Positions 8,086 through 17,148 of a DNA stretch of 64,000 bases are shown here, one piece after another (position 1 is the stretch's first letter; each line of letters opens with the position of its first letter). Source of the DNA: Burkholderia sp. Ac-20365 (lineage in GTDB: Bacteria; Pseudomonadota; Gammaproteobacteria; Burkholderiales; Burkholderiaceae); the NCBI RefSeq assembly GCF_017104715.1, contig NZ_JAAGPI010000022.1, positions 62,001-126,000 of the forward strand. Direction: 5' to 3'. Under the pieces are notes generated by a model. The model did no database searches. It was not told where the DNA came from and was given only the letters and a program-made list of their open reading frames with translations. Position numbers and translations under genes: made by a program.

Positions 8086-8167
8086 AGTCGTCCTTTGCAC
8101 GCGGGCTTTTCTGTCCCCGGCGCACGTCTTTCTCCACGCAAAACACGCCTTGCGGCGCGACAGCTTT

Positions 8168-9577
8168 ATGCACATTCACATCCTCGGCATCTGCGGCACG
8201 TTCATGGGTGGTCTCGCGGTCCTCGCGCGCAACGCCGGTCACACGGTGACGGGCTGCGACGCCGGCGTCTATCCGCCAATGAGCACGCAGCTCGAGGCGC
8301 AAGGCATCAAGCTGATCGAGGGCTGGGGCGTCGAGCAGCTCGACCTGAAGCCGGATCTGTTCGTGGTCGGCAACGTCGTGACGCGCGGCAATCCGCTGAT
8401 GGAAGAAATCCTCAATCGCGGCCTGCCGTACACGTCCGGTCCGCAGTGGCTTGGCGAACACGTGCTCCGCGACAAGTGGGTGCTGGCCGTGGCGGGCACG
8501 CATGGCAAGACCACGACGACCTCGATGCTCACCTGGCTGCTCGAAGACGCGGGCATGAACCCAGGCTTTCTGATCGGCGGCGTGCCGCTGAACTTCGGCG
8601 TGTCGGCGCGGCTGACCGATTCGAGCTTCTTCGTGATCGAAGCCGACGAGTACGACACGGCGTTTTTCGACAAGCGCTCGAAGTTCGTCCACTACCGGCC
8701 GCGCACGGCGATCCTGAACAATCTCGAATTCGATCACGCGGACATCTTCGCCGATCTCGCGGCGATCGAAACGCAATTTCATCACCTTGTGCGCACCGTG
8801 CCGGGCATCGGCCGCGTCATTTCGAACGGTCGCGAGGACGCGCTGGACCGCGTGCTGACGCGCGGCTGCTGGAGTGAAGTGGAGCGTTTCGGTGTGGAAG
8901 GCGGCTGGCAGGCGTTGCCCGCTGAAGACGGCGTCGCGGTCGACGAACGTTTTGCCGTGTACCACAACGGCGAGCGCGTCGGCGTAGTCGACTGGCAGGT
9001 GCAGGGCGATCACAACCGGATGAACGCCATCGCGGCGATCGCCGCCGCGCGTCATATCGGCGTGCCGCCCGCGCAGGCAGCGAAGTCGCTGGCGAGCTTC
9101 CGCAACGTGAAGCGCCGCATGGAAGTGCGCGGCAGCGTCGACGGCGTGACGGTGTACGACGATTTCGCGCATCACCCGACCGCGATCGAAACCACCGTCG
9201 CTGGCTTGCGCACACGCATTGGCCGCGACAATACGCGCATTCTCGCCGTGCTCGAACCGCGCTCGAACACGATGAAACTCGGCGTGATGAAGGCGCAATT
9301 GCCCGCCAGTCTCGCCGACGCCGACCTCGTATTCGGCTACGGCGCGTCGTCGGGCAAGGACGCGCTCGGCTGGGATCTTGCCGAAGCGCTCGCGCCGATG
9401 GGCGACAAGGCGCAGGCGTTCAACAACATCGACGCGCTCGTCAAAGCCGTCGTCGCGGCCGCGCAGCCGGGCGACCAGGTGCTCGTGATGAGCAACGGCG
9501 GCTTTGGCGGCGTGCACCAGAAACTGCTCGACGCGCTGTCGGCGCGTCCGGCGGCGCAGGCGCGGGGCGTCGCGTGA
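8168..9577 (+). CDS. mpl: Murein tripeptide ligase Mpl
   Basis: A 469-residue Mur-family ligase. It joins the recovered tripeptide L-Ala-gamma-D-Glu-meso-DAP to UDP-MurNAc with ATP, recycling cell-wall peptide. The N-terminal Rossmann motif is MHIHILGICGTFMGGLAVLA, the ATP P-loop is AVAGTHGKTTTTSML at about residues 110-124, and the Mur signature regions EADEYDTAFFDKRSKF and DDFAHHPTAIETT follow. I start at the ATG at 8168, giving the conserved MHIHILGICGT; longer in-frame openings upstream are not conserved in character. Its stop overlaps the GTG start of the next gene. Confidence 0.97.
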   Translation: MHIHILGICGTFMGGLAVLARNAGHTVTGCDAGVYPPMSTQLEAQGIKLIEGWGVEQLDLKPDLFVVGNVVTRGNPLMEEILNRGLPYTSGPQWLGEHVLRDKWVLAVAGTHGKTTTTSMLTWLLEDAGMNPGFLIGGVPLNFGVSARLTDSSFFVIEADEYDTAFFDKRSKFVHYRPRTAILNNLEFDHADIFADLAAIETQFHHLVRTVPGIGRVISNGREDALDRVLTRGCWSEVERFGVEGGWQALPAEDGVAVDERFAVYHNGERVGVVDWQVQGDHNRMNAIAAIAAARHIGVPPAQAAKSLASFRNVKRRMEVRGSVDGVTVYDDFAHHPTAIETTVAGLRTRIGRDNTRILAVLEPRSNTMKLGVMKAQLPASLADADLVFGYGASSGKDALGWDLAEALAPMGDKAQAFNNIDALVKAVVAAAQPGDQVLVMSNGGFGGVHQKLLDALSARPAAQARGVA

Positions 9578-10176
9578 TTCTCTATCTGCACGGCTTTCGC
9601 TCGTCGCCGAATTCGTTCAAGGCGCGCGTGATGGCCGAGCGTCTCGCGGCGCTTGGCCGGGGCGACGAATGGTGCTGTCCGATGCTGCCCGTGTCGCCGC
9701 TCGAAACGGTGGCGCTCGTCGAAGAACGGGTCGCCGCTCAAAAACCGGCTGATGTGACGGTGATCGGCAGTTCGCTTGGCGGCTATTTCGCCACGCATCT
9801 GGCCGAGAAGCATGGCTGGCGCGCCGTGTTGCTGAATCCCGCCGTCGTGCCGCAGCGCGACCTGAGCCACTATCTCGGCGAACAGCCGTTGTGGCATGGC
9901 GGCGGCAGCATCGTCGTCGAACCGCATCATCTTGATGAGTTGCGTGCGCTAGCCGTTGCGCATATCACGCATCCTGAACGCTATTATCTGTTTGCTGCCA
10001 CCGGCGACGAAGTGCTCGATTACCGCGAAATGCTCGCGCACTATCCCGGCGTGCGGACGAAGCTGATCGAAGGCAGCGACCACGCGATCAGCGAATTTCC
10101 CGACTATGTCGACGACGTGCTCGCATTTTGCGACGCCGCCGACGCCGAGCCGCCCGCCCCGCGCGAGGCGGCATGA
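9574..10176 (+). CDS. YqiA/YcfP-family alpha/beta hydrolase (esterase)
   Basis: A 200-residue hydrolase beginning with a GTG that overlaps the mpl stop (GTGA), so the two genes are translationally coupled. The first strand and oxyanion region ILYLHGFRSSPNSFKA and the nucleophile elbow GSSLGGYFATHLA (Ser near residue 69) are typical of the UPF0227/YqiA esterases. The acid is likely in ATGDEVLDY and the histidine in EGSDHAISEF. It acts in the cytoplasm; the natural substrate is unknown. Confidence 0.9.
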   Translation: MILYLHGFRSSPNSFKARVMAERLAALGRGDEWCCPMLPVSPLETVALVEERVAAQKPADVTVIGSSLGGYFATHLAEKHGWRAVLLNPAVVPQRDLSHYLGEQPLWHGGGSIVVEPHHLDELRALAVAHITHPERYYLFAATGDEVLDYREMLAHYPGVRTKLIEGSDHAISEFPDYVDDVLAFCDAADAEPPAPREAA

Positions 10177-10293
10177 TCCGATGTCCGCCCACGCCGCGCG
10201 CATGGGGGAACACCACACAGAACACGACGCCGACGCGCGCAGCAGCATGCAGCACCGCGCGCCGGCCGACGCAAGCCAGAACGAGAGTATTGA

Positions 10294-12399
10294 GTGAACG
10301 TTTTCTTCGAGGAATCGGGTAGTTTCAAGGCGGGCAGCGTGCTGTCGCGTCAGGGCGATGCGTTCCAGGTCGAGTTGCCGGGCGGACGCCGCGCGAAGGT
10401 GCGCGCGAAAGACGTGCTGATCGAGTTCGAGAAGCCGACAGCGGCTGAACTGATGGAACAGGCCGACACCGTCGCGCAGGACATCGACCTGGACTTCCTG
10501 TGGGAATGCGCGCCGGAAGACGAGTTTCCGTTCGCGACGCTCGGCGCGGAGTATTTCGGCGATGCGTTCGGCGCCGTCGAGCGCGCCGCGCTGGTTCTGC
10601 GCATGCATGGCTCGCCCATCTATTTCCGCCGCAAGGGGCGCGGCCAGTATCAGCGCGCGCCGGAAGAGCAGCTGAAAATGGCGCTCGCGTCGCTCGAGCG
10701 CAAGCGCCAACAGGCGCTCGTGCAGCAAGGTTACGAAGAGGAACTGAAGGCGGGCCGTCTGCCCGAAGGTTTCCAGAGCAAGGCGCTCGGCCTGCTGACG
10801 AAGCCGGACAAGAATTCGATCGAATACAAGGCGCTCGAAGCGGCCGCAGCGGCGCGCGGTATTTCGATGGCGCGTCTGATGCTCGAGTGCGGCGGCATTT
10901 CGTCTCCGCGCGCGCTGCATGAAGCGCGCTTCCTGTCGGAATTCTTCCCGCACGGCACGGGCTTCCCGGCCGTGACGATCGGCGAGTTGCCCGAAGATCT
11001 GCCGCAAGCCGAAATCGAAGCGTTTTCGATCGACGATGTAACGACGACGGAAATCGACGATGCGTTCTCCGTCGAGCATCTGTCCGATGGCCGTGTGCGG
11101 ATCGGCATTCACATTGCGGCTCCGGCGCTGGGCATCGAACGCGGCGATGCCGTCGATGCCATCGCGCGCGGCCGTCTGTCGACCGTCTATATGCCGGGCG
11201 ACAAGATCACGATGCTGCCGGACGGCGTGGTCGACCGGTTCACGCTGGCCGAAGGCGGTCTGCGCCCGGCTCTGTCGCTGTACAGCATCGTGAATCGCGA
11301 GACGCAGGAAATCGTCGCGAGTGAAACGCGCGCCGAACTCGTCTACGTGAAGAACAATCTGCGCCACAACACGCTCGACGAAGTCGTCAACGAAGAAGCG
11401 CTGGCCAACGGCACGGGCGACTATCCGCACAAGGAAGACATCGCCGTGCTGTGGCCGTTCGCGCAGGCGCTGTTCGAAAAGCGCCAGGTTGCGCGCGCCG
11501 GTTATGGCCTCAAGCGCGAAGTGCAGCGCAATACCGACTTCAACTTCTACGTCGAAGGCGAGCACATCTCGATCACGCCGCGCCGCCGCGGTTCGCCGCT
11601 CGATACGATCGTCGCCGAACTCGCGATTCTCGCGAACTCGACGTGGGGCGCGTTCCTGCACGATCATGGCGTGCCGGGCATCTACCGCTCGCAGCGCGCG
11701 TTCGGCGCGCCGACGGGCCCGAAGCGCACCCGCATGCAGACGACGGCCGCGCCGCACGAAGGCCTGGGCGTCGCGCAGTATGCGTGGAGCACGTCGCCGC
11801 TGCGCCGTTATGTCGACCTCGTCAACCAGTGGCAGTTGATCGCGTGCGTGCAACATGGCGTGACCGCCAAGCTCGCCGCGCCGTTCAAGCCGAAGGACGC
11901 GGACCTGTTCGCCGTCGTGCAGGGTTTCGACGACACCTACACCGCGTACGCCGATCACCAGCGCCGCATGGAGTATTTCTGGTGTCTGCGCTGGCTCACG
12001 CAGGAAAACAAGAAGCAGGTGGTCGCGGCCGTCGTGAAGGGCGATCTCGTGCGGCTCGAAGACGTGCCGTTGCTGCTGCACGTGCCGGGTCTCGGCGTGC
12101 ATGCGCGCGGCACGCGACTGATGCTCGAAGTGATGTCGGTCGATGAACTGACGGTCGAGGCTTCCGTGCGTCTGCTACACGTGGTCGACGCGCCGACGGT
12201 CACGAGCGGCACGGAAGAAGAGGAAGAGGCCGAAGAAGAAATCATCGACGCCACCGACGAATCCGCCGAAAGCGAAGCCGAAGCACAGGCAGAAGCCGAC
12301 ACGGCTCCGGCCGAAGGCGAACAGCCCGCCGACACCGACGCGCCAGCTTCCGCCGACCAGAACGAGCCCAAGCAACACGCGACGGAGCAAGGCCAATGA
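10294..12399 (+). CDS. RNB-domain exoribonuclease (RNase II/R family)
   Basis: A 701-residue 3'-5' exoribonuclease. The N-terminal OB-like segment is followed by the RNB catalytic core beginning near residue 243 with AFSIDDVTTTEIDDAFS, whose acidic residues bind the metal ions, then HIAAP and the conserved YMPGDKITMLP. The last roughly 60 residues are a strongly acidic low-complexity tail made of Glu, Ala, Asp and Pro, not part of the catalytic fold. GTG at 10294 is the start, with GAGAG upstream. It follows the esterase after 117 bases, and its stop overlaps the aroE start. The N-terminal layout differs from canonical RNase R, so I leave out a symbol. Confidence 0.93.
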   Translation: MNVFFEESGSFKAGSVLSRQGDAFQVELPGGRRAKVRAKDVLIEFEKPTAAELMEQADTVAQDIDLDFLWECAPEDEFPFATLGAEYFGDAFGAVERAALVLRMHGSPIYFRRKGRGQYQRAPEEQLKMALASLERKRQQALVQQGYEEELKAGRLPEGFQSKALGLLTKPDKNSIEYKALEAAAAARGISMARLMLECGGISSPRALHEARFLSEFFPHGTGFPAVTIGELPEDLPQAEIEAFSIDDVTTTEIDDAFSVEHLSDGRVRIGIHIAAPALGIERGDAVDAIARGRLSTVYMPGDKITMLPDGVVDRFTLAEGGLRPALSLYSIVNRETQEIVASETRAELVYVKNNLRHNTLDEVVNEEALANGTGDYPHKEDIAVLWPFAQALFEKRQVARAGYGLKREVQRNTDFNFYVEGEHISITPRRRGSPLDTIVAELAILANSTWGAFLHDHGVPGIYRSQRAFGAPTGPKRTRMQTTAAPHEGLGVAQYAWSTSPLRRYVDLVNQWQLIACVQHGVTAKLAAPFKPKDADLFAVVQGFDDTYTAYADHQRRMEYFWCLRWLTQENKKQVVAAVVKGDLVRLEDVPLLLHVPGLGVHARGTRLMLEVMSVDELTVEASVRLLHVVDAPTVTSGTEEEEEAEEEIIDATDESAESEAEAQAEADTAPAEGEQPADTDAPASADQNEPKQHATEQGQ

Positions 12400-13277
12400 G
12401 CGCGAATTCGACAACGCAGGCGACCCAGCGCGACCGTTACGCGGTGATCGGCAACCCGATCGCGCACAGCAAGTCGCCGCTGATCCACGCGCGTTTTGCC
12501 GAGCAGACGGGCGAACCCGTCGAATATGGCCGCTTGCTCGCGCCTGTCGACCAGTTCGTGTCGAACGTGCGCGCTTTCATCGACGAAGGCGGGCGTGGGA
12601 TGAACGTCACCGTGCCGTTCAAGCTCGATGCGCACGCGTTCGCGACCACGTTGTCGCCGCGCGCGGCGGCGGCGGGCGCGGTGAATACGCTGCGCTTCGA
12701 AAAGGACGGCGGTGTCTACGGCGATAACACGGATGGCTTCGGTCTCGTGCGCGACATCGAAGTGAATCTGGGCGTGTCGCTCAAAGGCGCGCGCGTGCTG
12801 CTGCTCGGCGCGGGCGGCGCGGCACGCGGCGTCGTGCTGCCGATGCTCGAACGCAAGCCGCAGTCCGTCACTATCGTGAACCGCACGGCGTCGAAGGCCG
12901 AGATGCTCGTCGATCAGTTCGCGAGCGCGGCCCGTGATGCCGCGTGCCGTCTCACAGGCGGCAGCGCGCAGGCGATCGAAGCAGGCGCTTACGACGTGAT
13001 CGTCAACGCGACCGCGAGCAGTCTCGATGCATCGCTGCCCGAATGCGATGACGGTGCGTTCGGCGCCGGCACGCTCGCGTACGACATGATGTACGGCGCG
13101 CAGCCGACCGTTTTCATGCAGCACGCGACGAAGCTCGGCGCGCGCGCAGCCGACGGCCTCGGCATGCTGGTCGAGCAGGCGGCGGAGTCGTTCTTCGTGT
13201 GGCGCGGCGTGCGTCCCGACGGCGCACCCGTGCTCGCCGCCTTGCGCGAGATGCTGAACGCGCCGCAAAGCGCTTAA
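12396..13277 (+). CDS. aroE: Shikimate dehydrogenase
   Basis: This 293-residue enzyme reduces 3-dehydroshikimate to shikimate with NADPH. The substrate domain contains VIGNPIAHSKSPLIHARFAE and the catalytic lysine in GMNVTVPFK (Lys76); DNTDGFG follows, and the NADP-binding loop is LLLGAGGAARGVVLPML. The ATG overlaps the preceding exoribonuclease stop (ATGA). The start before the conserved core adds about 14 residues compared with E. coli AroE. It is followed by mtgA after 36 bases. Confidence 0.98.
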   Translation: MSANSTTQATQRDRYAVIGNPIAHSKSPLIHARFAEQTGEPVEYGRLLAPVDQFVSNVRAFIDEGGRGMNVTVPFKLDAHAFATTLSPRAAAAGAVNTLRFEKDGGVYGDNTDGFGLVRDIEVNLGVSLKGARVLLLGAGGAARGVVLPMLERKPQSVTIVNRTASKAEMLVDQFASAARDAACRLTGGSAQAIEAGAYDVIVNATASSLDASLPECDDGAFGAGTLAYDMMYGAQPTVFMQHATKLGARAADGLGMLVEQAAESFFVWRGVRPDGAPVLAALREMLNAPQSA

Positions 13278-13313
13278 GACGCCGCGCGTTCGCTGGTTGG
13301 TCCCCACGACATC

Positions 13314-14057
13314 ATGGTCACGACAATGACGAAGACGACGCGCGCGAAGGGGCAGCGGGCTGCGAGTCCGGCGCGCTGGGCGATGTACGTCGCCACGGTC
13401 TTCGTCGTCGCGTGGATCGCGACGCAGCTTTTCTATGTCGCGCAGATCGCCGTGTGGAACTACGTGAATCCACAATCGACGGCGTTCATGCGCTCCGATG
13501 CCTGGCGTCTCTCACAAGAACGTCCGGATCTTTCGATCCAGCATACGTGGGTGCCCTACGATCAGATCTCGCGCAATCTGAAGCGCGCGATCATCGCGTC
13601 GGAAGATGCGAACTTCGCGACGAACAACGGCTACGACACCGACGCGATTCTCAAGGCTTGGGAGAAGAACAAGGCGCGCGGCAGAATCGTCGCAGGCGGT
13701 TCCACGATCACGCAGCAACTCGCGCGCAATCTGTTTTTGTCGCGTGAGAAGAGCTATATCCGCAAGGGCCAGGAACTGATCATCACGTGGATGCTCGAGA
13801 CGCTGATGGATAAAGAGCGCATCTTCGAGATCTATCTGAATTCCGTCGAATGGGGCAATGGCGTGTACGGCGCGGAAGCGGCGGCGCGTTATTACTTCAA
13901 GACGTCGGCGGCGAAACTGACGGCGGGACAATCGGCGCGGCTCGCGGTGATGCTGCCGCGGCCGAAATACTTCGACGAGCATCGCGGTTCGGCCTACCTG
14001 ACGCAGCGCGCGCGGGTGATCGCCCGCAGAATGGGCGCGGCGGAATTGCCCGATTAG
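13314..14057 (+). CDS. mtgA: Monofunctional peptidoglycan glycosyltransferase MtgA
   Basis: A 247-residue inner-membrane enzyme that polymerises lipid II into glycan strands. One N-terminal membrane segment (MYVATVFVVAWIATQLFYVAQIAV, about residues 24-47) is followed by the GT51 domain: the donor-site catalytic Glu lies in AIIASEDANFATNNGYD, then GGSTITQQLARNLFLS, the RKGQELIITWMLE motif and IFEIYLNSVEWGNGVYGAEAAA. No transpeptidase domain is present. The gene is followed by a clear intrinsic terminator, ending the mpl-aroE-mtgA stretch. Confidence 0.97.
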   Translation: MVTTMTKTTRAKGQRAASPARWAMYVATVFVVAWIATQLFYVAQIAVWNYVNPQSTAFMRSDAWRLSQERPDLSIQHTWVPYDQISRNLKRAIIASEDANFATNNGYDTDAILKAWEKNKARGRIVAGGSTITQQLARNLFLSREKSYIRKGQELIITWMLETLMDKERIFEIYLNSVEWGNGVYGAEAAARYYFKTSAAKLTAGQSARLAVMLPRPKYFDEHRGSAYLTQRARVIARRMGAAELPD

Positions 14058-14083
14058 GCGAATAACCCAACGCAACAGCAACA

Positions 14084-14116
14084 CGGCGGCTTCCCGACAG
14101 GGAGCCGCCGTTTTTC
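14084..14116 (+). terminator. Intrinsic terminator after mtgA
   Basis: Arms CGGCGGCTTCC (14084-14094) and GGAGCCGCCG (14101-14110), with one bulged T, enclose CGACAG and are followed by TTTTTC. It ends the plus-strand cell-wall/aro group. Confidence 0.85.
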
Positions 14117-14183
14117 GTTGGCGCGTGGTCGCCCGCAACTCAAAAACGCATAATTCCCAAAATATGGACGCGACGCTCATATG

Positions 14184-14213
14184 TTGGTGAATCTCAAAAA
14201 AGCGCCCTACAAT
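14184..14213 (+). promoter_or_regulatory. Likely promoter of the sugar-catabolic regulator gene
   Basis: TTGGTG (14184-14189), an 18-base spacer and TACAAT (14208-14213) lie about 240 bases upstream of the IclR-type gene. This predicts a long leader. Confidence 0.4.
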
Positions 14214-14311
14214 CCGGTTCAACAAGGCCGAAACCGGCCAGACACACCGCCTCATCGCCAGCGAAACAAGCGCGGCGCATGAGGCGGGACGAAAATCGGA
14301 GACACCACGCC

Positions 14312-14428
14312 ATGCCTTCCAGCACCTTGCTGCATCGTCCGCACGCGAAGCTCGTGACGTCCGCAGCCACGCACCCGCAGCATCGATCCGCACCCGACGC
14401 GAACCGTCACGCCGGCATTTCGCAGTAA
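14312..14428 (+). CDS. Possible 38-residue leader peptide upstream of the IclR gene
   Basis: An open frame from ATG (14312) to TAA (14426-14428) begins MPSSTLLHRPHAKLV and is rich in His and Ala. A GGAGA ribosome-site-like run lies 9 bases upstream of its ATG, and it ends 27 bases before the regulator's start. It may be a chance opening in a GC-rich leader; only conservation would show it is real. Confidence 0.25.
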   Translation: MPSSTLLHRPHAKLVTSAATHPQHRSAPDANRHAGISQ

Positions 14429-14455
14429 TTCACCTCTTGTCCGTTGCCAGTCGCC

Positions 14456-15409
14456 ATGAACAAAGCGATGACCTCTCACGTCGAGTCCGAAGCGCCTGAG
14501 GCGCATGAAGTCGAAGCCCCGCGCAAGCCCGCCGCGCGGCCCGCGAACGGCGCTGTCCTGCCGACGCCGCCCACCGACTCGATCGGCCTGCCGAGCACGC
14601 TGCTCGACATCACGCCGCAGCAAGCCGGCACGCAGACGCTGTTGCGCGGCCTCGCGATTCTCGAAGCCGCCGCCGCAGGCGTGCGCGACCTGCGCACCTT
14701 CGGCGCCGCGCTCGGCACGACGCGCAGCACCACGCATCGGCTGGTGAGCAGCCTCGTGCAGGCGCGCTATCTGCGCCAGGTGCAGGGCGGCTATCTGCTC
14801 GGCCCGAAGCTGATCGAACTCGGCACGATCGCGCTCGAACAGATGCCGCTGACGACCGTCGCGCGCCCGCATCTGGCCGCGCTCGCGGAACTCACGCACG
14901 ACACGATTCACCTCGGCGTGCGCGACGGCGACGACGTGCTGTACATCGACAAGATTCCCGGTACGCGCGGCCTCGAAATGCGTTCGCGCGTCGGTCACCG
15001 GATGCCGCTCGCGTCGACGGGTATCGGCAAGGCGATGATGCTCGACCTCGGTCCGGACCAGTGGCAGTCGCTGTTCGACGCGTCGCGCCGCGCGCTCGCG
15101 GGCGTCAGCTTCAAGCCTGACAACCGGCCCGACCAGCAGACCTTCATGCAGCGCATGACGAACTATTCGGCGGGCGGCTTCACCTTCGACCTCGAAGAGA
15201 ACGAAGCGTCGATCCGCTGCGTGGCGGCGCCCGTGCGCGATGCGTCGGGCGCGATCGTCGCGGCGCTGTCGGTGGCAAGCACCATTCCCTACATGTCGCT
15301 CGAGCGCATGGACGAGCTGATTCCTGTCGTGCAGCGCGAAGCGCGCGCGATTTCGGAAGAACTGGGCTGGCGTGTTCCGCAACCGACTACCCGCAGGATC
15401 AAACGATGA
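14456..15409 (+). CDS. IclR-family transcriptional regulator of the sugar cluster
   Basis: A 317-residue regulator. An unusually long polar N-terminal tail (about 60 residues, rich in Glu, Ala and Pro) precedes the winged helix-turn-helix, LLRGLAILEAAAAGVRDLRTFGAALGTTRSTTHRLVSSL. This is followed by the IclR effector domain with VGHRMPLASTGIGKAMML and IRCVAAPVRDASGAIVAALSVASTI. IclR proteins usually bind a pathway intermediate such as a keto acid or aldonate and repress or activate the adjacent operon. Its stop overlaps the start of dgoK (ATGA), so it is co-transcribed with the pathway. I prefer the ATG at 14456 over an in-frame TTG four codons upstream; neither has a strong ribosome site. 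Confidence 0.92.
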   Translation: MNKAMTSHVESEAPEAHEVEAPRKPAARPANGAVLPTPPTDSIGLPSTLLDITPQQAGTQTLLRGLAILEAAAAGVRDLRTFGAALGTTRSTTHRLVSSLVQARYLRQVQGGYLLGPKLIELGTIALEQMPLTTVARPHLAALAELTHDTIHLGVRDGDDVLYIDKIPGTRGLEMRSRVGHRMPLASTGIGKAMMLDLGPDQWQSLFDASRRALAGVSFKPDNRPDQQTFMQRMTNYSAGGFTFDLEENEASIRCVAAPVRDASGAIVAALSVASTIPYMSLERMDELIPVVQREARAISEELGWRVPQPTTRRIKR

Positions 15410-16437
15410 CTCAGACGGGCTCGAACCTGTCCATGGAACAAGCGCAGACGGCGGGCCTTCCCGCACTGATCGCGCTCGACTGGGGCACGACCTCGCTGCG
15501 CGCGTATCTGTTCGATGCGAACGGCGCCGTGCTGGAAACGCGTGCGTCGACGGCGGGCATCATGAATCTGCCGCGCCCGGCGGCCGAAGGCGGTTTCGAC
15601 GCTGCGTTCGACGCTGTCGTCGGCGCGTGGCTCGACAGCACGCCTGATCTGCCTGTGATCGCTGCAGGCATGGTCGGCAGCGCGCAAGGCTGGAAAGAGG
15701 CGCCTTACGTAAATGCGCCCGCGAGCGCCGATGCGCTCGTCGCCGGCATCGTACGCGTGCAGACGGCGCGCGGCGTGGCGCTGAACATCGTGCCCGGCGT
15801 GCTGCAGAACGGCGAACTGCCGAACGTGATGCGCGGCGAGGAAACGCAGATTTTTGGCGCGCTCGCTTGCGCGGAACCGTCGGCGGCGGGCAAGGGCTTG
15901 CTGATCGGCTTGCCCGGCACGCACGCGAAGTGGGTGATGGTGCGCGACGCGCAGATCGAACGCTTCGACACGTTCATGACGGGCGAAGTATTCGCCGCAC
16001 TCTCCGAGCACACGATTCTCGGCCGCACGATGGTCACGCCCGACCGGCCCGACACCGAGGCCTTCCTGCGCGGCGTGCGAGTCGCGCGCGACAAGGGCCG
16101 TGCGGGCGTACTCGCGACGATTTTCAGCACGCGCACGCTGGGCCTCACCGGCCAGCTGGCGCGTGAGCAGCAACCCGATTATCTGTCCGGCCTTTTGATC
16201 GGCCACGAACTGAGCGGCCTCGAAGCGGCGCTCGCGCAACAGCAATCGACGCTCGCGGGCGGCTCGCTGCAACTGATCGGCAACGAGGCGCTGTGCGAAC
16301 GCTATCAACTCGCGCTCGCGCAGTTCGGCTGCCATCAGGCGGAACTCGTGAAGCAGGCCACCGAGCGCGGCTTGTGGCGCATCGCGGCGCAAGCGGGTCT
16401 CGTCAGCGAGGCGTCGGACGCCGCGCGCGCGACCTGA
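15406..16437 (+). CDS. dgoK: 2-dehydro-3-deoxygalactonokinase
   Basis: This 343-residue kinase phosphorylates 2-keto-3-deoxygalactonate to the 6-phosphate with ATP, feeding the De Ley-Doudoroff galactose pathway. The N-terminal phosphate-binding strand PALIALDWGTTSLRAYLFDANG is characteristic of DgoK, and GLPGTHAKWVMV, DTFMTGEVFA and GGSLQLIGNEALCERY match further conserved blocks of the family. It overlaps the regulator upstream by four bases and is followed by the matching aldolase after 30 bases. Confidence 0.95.
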   Translation: MTQTGSNLSMEQAQTAGLPALIALDWGTTSLRAYLFDANGAVLETRASTAGIMNLPRPAAEGGFDAAFDAVVGAWLDSTPDLPVIAAGMVGSAQGWKEAPYVNAPASADALVAGIVRVQTARGVALNIVPGVLQNGELPNVMRGEETQIFGALACAEPSAAGKGLLIGLPGTHAKWVMVRDAQIERFDTFMTGEVFAALSEHTILGRTMVTPDRPDTEAFLRGVRVARDKGRAGVLATIFSTRTLGLTGQLAREQQPDYLSGLLIGHELSGLEAALAQQQSTLAGGSLQLIGNEALCERYQLALAQFGCHQAELVKQATERGLWRIAAQAGLVSEASDAARAT

Positions 16438-16467
16438 CCCGGCGCGCTACGAACCAAAGGAACTGTC

Positions 16468-17148
16468 ATGAAGCTCGATCTGAATCTGCCCGCACCGTAC
16501 CAGCCGCACGCCGGCCTGATGGCCGCCTTCGAAGCATGTCCGCTGGTCGCGATCATGCGCGGCATCACGCCCGCCGATGCCGCCGATCATGGCCGCGCGC
16601 TCTACGAAGCAGGTTTTCGCATCATCGAAGTGCCGCTCAATTCGCCGAACCCGTTCGACAGCATCGCGGCGATCCGCCAGGCGCTGCCCGCCGACGCGAT
16701 CATCGGCGCGGGTACGGTGCTGCGCGGCGAGCTCGTGCACGACGTGAAAGCAGCGGGCGGCGAACTGATCGTGATGCCGCACAGCGATCCCGAAGTCGTG
16801 ACGACGGCGAAATCGCTCGCGATGGCGTGCGCGCCGGGTGTCGCGACGCCGACGGAAGCCTTCATCGCGCTGAAGAACGGCGCCGACGTGCTGAAGATGT
16901 TCCCGGCCGAGCAACTCGGCTGCCAGGTCGTGAAGGCGTGGCGCGCGGTGGTTCACAAGGACGTGCCGCTCCTCCCCGTCGGCGGGATTGCGCCGGACAA
17001 CATGGGACCGTTCCTCAGCGCAGGCGCGAATGGCTTCGGACTCGGCTCGGCGCTGTACAAACCCGGCCAGCCGGCGACAACGACGGCAGCGCATGCGAAG
17101 GCGTTCATCAACGGCTTGCGCATCGCACGCGCGGGCGTGAAGAAATGA
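16468..17148 (+). CDS. dgoA: 2-dehydro-3-deoxy-6-phosphogalactonate aldolase
   Basis: A 226-residue class I aldolase of the KDPG/KHG family that cleaves KDPGal to pyruvate and glyceraldehyde 3-phosphate. Motifs seen are PLVAIMRGITPADA, the Glu-containing FRIIEVPLNSPNPF, GAGTVLRGELV, and the Schiff-base lysine in DVLKMFPAEQLG (Lys near residue 138). PVGGIAPDNMGPFLSAGANGFGLGSALYKPG forms the phosphate site. It differs clearly from the Eda protein at 59.9 kb. Its stop overlaps the ATG of the following dehydrogenase. Confidence 0.95.
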   Translation: MKLDLNLPAPYQPHAGLMAAFEACPLVAIMRGITPADAADHGRALYEAGFRIIEVPLNSPNPFDSIAAIRQALPADAIIGAGTVLRGELVHDVKAAGGELIVMPHSDPEVVTTAKSLAMACAPGVATPTEAFIALKNGADVLKMFPAEQLGCQVVKAWRAVVHKDVPLLPVGGIAPDNMGPFLSAGANGFGLGSALYKPGQPATTTAAHAKAFINGLRIARAGVKK

